DNA from: a virus
Strand: one strand, 5' to 3'
Virus record (IMG/VR): IMGVR_UViG_3300043568_000384
Coordinates: 1 to 62,105 of that record
Length of the DNA stretch: 62,105 bases
The translations under genes and the position numbers were made by a program. The notes beneath the pieces are model-generated. The model searched no databases. It saw only the letters and a program-made list of their open reading frames with translations, and had not been told where the DNA came from. Positions 58,490 to 62,105 of the stretch are shown in pieces (the first letter of the stretch is position 1; each line of letters opens with the position of its first letter).

Positions 58490-59346
58490 AATTGATCTTT
58501 TATTTTTTTAAACACATTTTCAGCAAATCTTCTATGTGACATTTTACCAAGGTGCATGCCATCTCTTGCCACGTCTTGATGATTAAAAGTTATATCTAAA
58601 TTATTAAAATTTGATAATCTATCACATATTGTTTGTATTATATTACAATCTGGATTATTGGACCATGTGTTTTCTTGATTTTCTATTCCGATATGGTAGT
58701 GTATTTTAGATTCTTTAAATCTAGCAAGAGTGTTGATTAACATCAAATTTTTATAACTTTCAAAAGCGGCATAGCCCTCGTCCATAAATGTTGGATCTGC
58801 TTTAGTTAACTTTCTCTGTAGACTGTCAGAATATTCCGCATACTCCTGCCAATTTGGAACATAGTCTACTACTGCATCTTCTAATATAATCTCACGTCTG
58901 TACATACCAGGAACTGAAAAAAATATTAATTTTGGATTAAGTTTGTGTATATGTTTTTCTAATAGCATTGCCTGTCTATCTATACTCGATCCAGCTGTTG
59001 CCAAGTTCCAAAACGGAATTTTTTTACCTGTATAGTCTTTAATTTTGTTTAACAGTACGTTTGACCATACATCTTGAATTTCTAAACCAACTCCTGATGT
59101 ATGACTACACCCTAAAAATACTATAGGTAGTTCACTGGTAGTTGTAAATTCGTCGCATCTAAATCTTTGACTATTGTACTTATAACTGTATGTTTTTGAT
59201 CGTTCCAATGCCAAGTTGGGGTGTTCTTTTAAATCATGATTTGACCAAAATCGTGGTTCGTCAGTCGCACAAAAAATATGTTCTGAACCACCTTCGTAAA
59301 AGCAAACAGTACTGGCGTGATCTAGAAGATGATTTATGCGACTCAT
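58486..59346 (-). CDS. SGNH/GDSL hydrolase-like protein
   Basis: A 286-residue protein. LGCSHTSG at 78-85 fits block I of the SGNH family (GDS replaced by GCS; S81 the probable nucleophile), NLATAGSSIDRQ near 113-124 fits the block with a Gly, and RDGMHLGKMSHRRFA near the C-terminus gives Asp262 and His265 of the catalytic dyad. Family members hydrolyse esters such as acetyl or acyl groups on carbohydrates; here the substrate is unknown, but de-O-acetylation of a glycan would suit a phage with this much sugar chemistry. No signal peptide is apparent, so it probably acts in the cytoplasm. Overlaps neighbours by 4 bases on both sides. Confidence 0.7.
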   Translation of the reverse strand: MSRINHLLDHASTVCFYEGGSEHIFCATDEPRFWSNHDLKEHPNLALERSKTYSYKYNSQRFRCDEFTTTSELPIVFLGCSHTSGVGLEIQDVWSNVLLNKIKDYTGKKIPFWNLATAGSSIDRQAMLLEKHIHKLNPKLIFFSVPGMYRREIILEDAVVDYVPNWQEYAEYSDSLQRKLTKADPTFMDEGYAAFESYKNLMLINTLARFKESKIHYHIGIENQENTWSNNPDCNIIQTICDRLSNFNNLDITFNHQDVARDGMHLGKMSHRRFAENVFKKIKDQL

Positions 59347-59627
59347 TTAACGATTTCTCCAGCAGTTAATCTAACCACCTGAAAATCACCACAATCGAAC
59401 ATCTGATTTAATTTTTTTGCTAGATTGATAGCATGTCCAGGGTTGCTAAATGATACTTTCTTATATTTAGGACCTGGGTAGGATGTAAGGCTGTTAAAGC
59501 TCTTTAAATTGAAAGGTTCGTTTTTGTAAAATACTGCCCAAATAGCATCGGACTCTAAAACTTGTTCGGTTTTATAGTTCTTTTTATTGGTGTATTCTAA
59601 AAGTACCTTAGGCTTGGGTCTACTCAT
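59343..59627 (-). CDS. Small phage protein of unknown function
   Basis: A 94-residue basic protein, SRPKPKVLLEYTNKKNYKTE at the start, with AIWAVFYKNEPFNL near 29 and FQVVRLTAGEIVK at the end. No motif recognised. Its ATG is followed by ATGA overlap with the hydrolase gene. Upstream is a short hairpin/late-box region at 59627-59658, which suggests late-regulated translation. Confidence 0.5.
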   Translation of the reverse strand: MSRPKPKVLLEYTNKKNYKTEQVLESDAIWAVFYKNEPFNLKSFNSLTSYPGPKYKKVSFSNPGHAINLAKKLNQMFDCGDFQVVRLTAGEIVK

Positions 59628-59658
59628 ATATGCGTCCTTAATATACGCATATATTTAT
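59627..59658 (-). promoter_or_regulatory. Late-promoter box with RBS-sequestering hairpin
   Basis: On the minus strand ATAAATA (59658-59652) leads into TATATGCGT, which pairs perfectly with ACGCATATA (9-base arms, 59645-59653 and 59627-59635). The loop (59636-59644) holds the AAGG Shine-Dalgarno and the stem covers the first base of the ATG. A late transcript starting near 59646 would lack most of the left arm. This matches the design of T4 genes such as e and soc. Confidence 0.55.
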
Positions 59659-59661
59659 CAT

Positions 59662-59904
59662 CTAGGTAGTGGAAAATCCCCCACCATCCATTTTGATAGT
59701 AACTTCGCTGCCTTGCGCCTGTGCCAATTTGCTTAACAATTCGTCTTGATCTTCTAGCAATTTGGCAGTTATTTCACCTAGACTATAAGCCAGCATCTTT
59801 GCTGACTTAATGTCTATTTTTACTTCTTTTTGCTGTGCCAATTCAGCACTTTTTACCTGCTGAATAAACTGCTGAATAGGCAGTGTGTTAATTGGATTTG
59901 ACAT
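59662..59904 (-). CDS. Small helical phage protein of unknown function
   Basis: An 80-residue protein: SNPINTLPIQQFIQQVKSAE, a long amphipathic helix through KSAKMLAYSLGEITAKLLED, then a short Gly-rich end (MDGGGFSTT). Coiled-coil-like. Overlaps the next upstream gene by 17 bases. I recall relatives in marine T4-like phages, but not a function. Confidence 0.5.
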   Translation of the reverse strand: MSNPINTLPIQQFIQQVKSAELAQQKEVKIDIKSAKMLAYSLGEITAKLLEDQDELLSKLAQAQGSEVTIKMDGGGFSTT

Positions 59905-60367
59905 TACTTAGTACCTGTTTCATTTCAAATTCTGTTTTAAAAGGTCCACGGTTCTCGTAGCGTTCAATTGTAATTAGTTTAGGGCAGAAACTTTTAACCC
60001 AACCTTTGTCAAATCGAATAATATAATAACCTGCGCAATACAAACTTTTGCTAGCTTCACTTTTTGTAAACAGGGGCAATTTCTTTTGTACATTATACAT
60101 GGGATTACATGGAGTACAGCTTGTTGGATACCCGTGTACATCTTTGCTTTCATCTTGACTAATAGTAGTTGTAATTTTACCACTAAAAAAATCCTTCCCG
60201 AATGCTTTAATAAGCTCTTCTTTTTTGCCAAAGAAACTACTGCCGTCTTTGCCACTTAACATATATTTGTTATTTTCTTTCTTGTGTAATGTACCAATCT
60301 TTTCTCCGTCTTGTTCTACAATCCAAAACTTGCCATCTACGATGGGCTTGGCGTGAATTTCTGTCAT
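59888..60367 (-). CDS. Phage hypothetical protein
   Basis: The ATG at 60367 (MTEIHAKPIVDGKFWIVEQD) is preferred: GAGGAAA precedes it by 8 bases and the sequence then resembles proteins I recall from other phages. The frame is open upstream to an ATG at 60430 that overlaps the RNase H stop (ATGA), giving a 180-residue form with a Cys-containing extension. 159 residues; SGKDGSSFFGKKEELIKAF, TSCTPCNPMY and CAGYYIIRF segments. Four Cys in two pairs might bind metal. Function unknown. Confidence 0.5.
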   Translation of the reverse strand: MTEIHAKPIVDGKFWIVEQDGEKIGTLHKKENNKYMLSGKDGSSFFGKKEELIKAFGKDFFSGKITTTISQDESKDVHGYPTSCTPCNPMYNVQKKLPLFTKSEASKSLYCAGYYIIRFDKGWVKSFCPKLITIERYENRGPFKTEFEMKQVLSNVKSN

Positions 60368-60426
60368 AATATTTTCCTCACAATCTTGTGTTTCATTTGG
60401 ACATGTATTTTTATATAAACATATTG

Positions 60427-61389
60427 TCATTTGTATTTTGCCTGAAATGGTTCAGCATACTGCTGAATGCTGTCAATCATACGTTTCATATCGTATAGTT
60501 GACAAAATTTTAATAGTCTAATGCCCACTTGATCAACAGTCTTGGGTACAGCATTAGTTGTAATTGTTTCTTTAATAAAAGACTTAATGTCTTCAGGCTG
60601 TGCTTTAAGGTCGATCAGCTGACGATTACGGTGGTAGTCATCTAGCACCCTGTGTTCACCGCCATTGTGATCAACCCACCTCTGCAACATGAGATTGTTC
60701 CACGCGAAGCCTTTGTTACTGCGGTCCTTAAATGCGTCTTCTAATTTGTTCTTACGAACTTTAGGATAGGCACTAAAGACATTATCGCTACTATCGCCAC
60801 GCATACACTTCTCGAACAAAATCCATTCAGGATTAGGAATATCTTTAGGCAAGCCAGTCTTAGTGTCTTTAACCATTTTACCTTTTTTATCAAAGATGCC
60901 TTCGATAGTGGTAAGTGTTTCAGCTACGCCGTTATACTGTTTGACATTGTCGGCAATCAGCTGATGAAAATCGCTGTCTGTTGAAATGATCACGTGGCTA
61001 TCATCAGGATGATCCGCAATGAACCCAGCAATTAAATCGTCTGCTTCTAGCTGACTATGTTGTAATACTGTACAGTTAGTTTTCTCTGTAATGAACTTTT
61101 TAAACTCGTCAAACGCTTCCCAGAACAACTTATCTTCTTCTGCTTCTTTGACAGTCATGGCCGCACGAGTTTCTGCCCTATTAGCCTTGTAGGGCTTGTA
61201 ATAATCTTTGCGCCAGCTTCGACCTTCGAGGCAGAAGACCACGTGCTTCCCTTCAAAGTCATTCCATGCTTTTTTGATACTGTTAAATGTGATATGGAAT
61301 GCCATACCTACTTTAATATCGGCATCGCCGCGAATAACGTGTCTAGCACGAAAGAATGTGTTAGCAGTATCAACTAAAATATATGTCAT
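60427..61389 (-). CDS. rnh: RNase H / 5'-3' exonuclease (FEN family, T4 Rnh-like)
   Basis: A 320-residue protein close to the T4 RNase H length. LVDTANTFFRARH (D7), FCLEGRSWRKDYYKPYKANR near 52-71, LEADDLIAG (E115, D117, D118), STDSDFHQL (D138, D140) and MRGDSSDNV (D199, D202) are the metal-binding acidic residues of FEN-family nucleases in order. In T4 the enzyme removes RNA primers and adjacent DNA from lagging-strand fragments. Here it lies in a cluster with ThyX and QueE and other replication or nucleotide genes. Its start overlaps the upstream gene by four bases. Confidence 0.85.
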   Translation of the reverse strand: MTYILVDTANTFFRARHVIRGDADIKVGMAFHITFNSIKKAWNDFEGKHVVFCLEGRSWRKDYYKPYKANRAETRAAMTVKEAEEDKLFWEAFDEFKKFITEKTNCTVLQHSQLEADDLIAGFIADHPDDSHVIISTDSDFHQLIADNVKQYNGVAETLTTIEGIFDKKGKMVKDTKTGLPKDIPNPEWILFEKCMRGDSSDNVFSAYPKVRKNKLEDAFKDRSNKGFAWNNLMLQRWVDHNGGEHRVLDDYHRNRQLIDLKAQPEDIKSFIKETITTNAVPKTVDQVGIRLLKFCQLYDMKRMIDSIQQYAEPFQAKYK

Positions 61390-61856
61390 GAAACCTCTGA
61401 CTTGCCTTTGGCAATTGGAACTACGTTAATATAACCGGCACCTCTACTAGTGTCCAGACCTTCCTCGCCTAGCATGTTTCTAACAATGTCACGGAACCAA
61501 CGATCTACAATCTCTTCGTCCGGGTCACCATCGAAACCGTATCCAGCTTGTTTCAATTGTAACACAAAAAGTTCATTCCAGTCAAGCTCAAAGAAGCCAT
61601 TACGGATATTATCTTTGTTAACGTGCGTATCCAAAACACTTACCCACGGCTCGCCTTTGGCAGTAGCACGATCTTTTGGTGTCATCTTGGCAACGGCTTC
61701 TGCCTTCTGCGCTGCCTCGGCGGCATCGAGTGCGGTTTTAGCAATCTTGGCAGAATCTTCTGCGGCTTTTAATGACGCTTCTGCTTCCTCTTTAGCCTTG
61801 GCCTTTATCTTATCGATGCCGGTTAAGCGTTCAATTATGTCTGTTATTTTCCCCAT
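61386..61856 (-). CDS. Phage hypothetical protein with alanine-rich helix
   Basis: The ATG at 61856 (MGKITDIIERLTGIDKIKAK) is preferred over one at 61868 because GGGGGAACGG precedes it and the start then lies inside the queE end. 156 residues: the first 60 are an Ala/Lys/Glu-rich helix (EAEASLKAAEDSAKIAKTAL), then GEPWVSVLDTHVNKDNIRNG and a conserved-looking NGFFELDWNELFVLQLKQAG to the end. It overlaps the RNase H gene by four bases. No function recognised. Confidence 0.5.
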   Translation of the reverse strand: MGKITDIIERLTGIDKIKAKAKEEAEASLKAAEDSAKIAKTALDAAEAAQKAEAVAKMTPKDRATAKGEPWVSVLDTHVNKDNIRNGFFELDWNELFVLQLKQAGYGFDGDPDEEIVDRWFRDIVRNMLGEEGLDTSRGAGYINVVPIAKGKSEVS

Positions 61857-62105
61857 CCGTTCCCCCATAAGTCTACGTGTAGTCTTGGGCTATAGTAATA
61901 GCCTCTTTTTAATGCTTCGTCGGCAATGTGTATACGATTACCATCATACACACTGACAACACCGCCCACAGGCATAACGTACACCGGTCCTACAAAACCT
62001 GCGTCACGATATGCCATCACAGCTTGATCAACTTCGTCAAAGTGTTCTAACTGATCCACTACGAATTTCAAATATACAAAACCGTATTGTTGAAATTCGT
62101 AGTGG
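61844..62105 (-). CDS. queE: QueE-like 7-carboxy-7-deazaguanine synthase, C-terminal part (5' end outside window)
   Basis: The frame is open to the window edge with no stop, and a TTG at 62071 is an internal codon. The visible C-terminal 86 residues (VYVMPVGGVVSVYDGNRIHI, KRGYYYSPRLHVDLWGNGWGK) match the C-terminus of QueE: VYLMP..., YSxRL-H/Q-V-x-L-x-GNxWG. The radical-SAM cluster part is outside. QueE makes 7-carboxy-7-deazaguanine; phages use this for 7-deazaguanine DNA modification, so a preQ0 pathway is likely upstream. Overlaps the next gene by about 13 bases. Confidence 0.7.
   Translation of the reverse strand, partial: HYEFQQYGFVYLKFVVDQLEHFDEVDQAVMAYRDAGFVGPVYVMPVGGVVSVYDGNRIHIADEALKRGYYYSPRLHVDLWGNGWGK

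Noticed and set aside
61450-61956. 168-residue plus-strand Ser/Ala-rich frame
   Set aside because: It is the shadow of the alanine-rich helix gene at 61386 on the minus strand.
1-62105. tRNA genes
   Set aside because: Gaps between genes are nearly all below 75 bases and I saw no cloverleaf in them. A formal scan was not possible.

Overview
The window is a densely packed, AT-rich piece of a tailed-phage (Caudoviricetes) genome. Genes abut or overlap by a few bases (ATGA, TAATG and TGATG junctions), and there are no tRNAs, rRNAs, insertion sequences or CRISPR arrays. The left end has a T4-like gp6 baseplate protein followed by a giant wedge protein. The right end has a T4-type RNase H, ThyX and QueE, and some junctions carry T4-late-promoter-like ATAAATA boxes. 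Together these suggest a large T4-like myovirus, probably marine. The host cannot be read from the sequence.

Layout. (1) 1-25608, plus strand: virion genes. These are the C-terminus of a gp6-like baseplate wedge protein, a 4651-residue structural protein, and seven fibre or fibre-associated proteins. Three of the seven share an N-terminal module, one ends in a Tail Collar domain, and two end in a shared C-terminal domain. (2) 25627-25679: a 50-bp junction where a near-consensus sigma70 promoter, a Rho-independent terminator and the ribosome binding site of the next gene are superimposed. (3) 25680-30966, plus strand: four glycosyltransferase-like proteins in two related pairs, a probable methyltransferase and small unknown proteins. 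(4) 30963-48107: twelve radical-SAM proteins of three or more architectures, mixed with a Rossmann (SDR-like) protein, a 2-oxoglutarate/Fe(II) oxygenase and a nitroreductase-like protein split by a large insert. (5) 48095-53224, minus strand: nucleotide-sugar genes, namely a nucleotidyltransferase-cupin fusion, a GDP-fucose-synthase-like protein, a DegT-family enzyme with His instead of the PLP lysine (as in ColD), GDP-mannose 4,6-dehydratase and a glycosyltransferase-like protein. This set fits GDP-colitose better than GDP-fucose. (6) 53232-62105, minus strand: metabolism and replication genes (ThyX, VWA metallopeptidase-like protein, MoxR ATPase, SGNH hydrolase, RNase H, C-terminus of QueE) and small phage unknowns.

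How it may work together (inference). Regions 3-5 look like one large surface-chemistry island. Nucleotide sugars are made by region 5, transferred by the glycosyltransferases of region 3, and the glycan or an attached peptide or protein may be tailored by the radical-SAM, 2OG-oxygenase, methyltransferase and nitroreductase-like proteins of region 4. Whether the target is the phage's own fibres or the host envelope is unknown. The radical-SAM expansion, the nitroreductase with a virion-type insert and the ColD-like pathway are the most unusual content. Two or three gene starts carry hairpins around the ribosome binding site with a late-promoter box in the upstream arm, resembling the T4 device that silences translation from early read-through transcripts.
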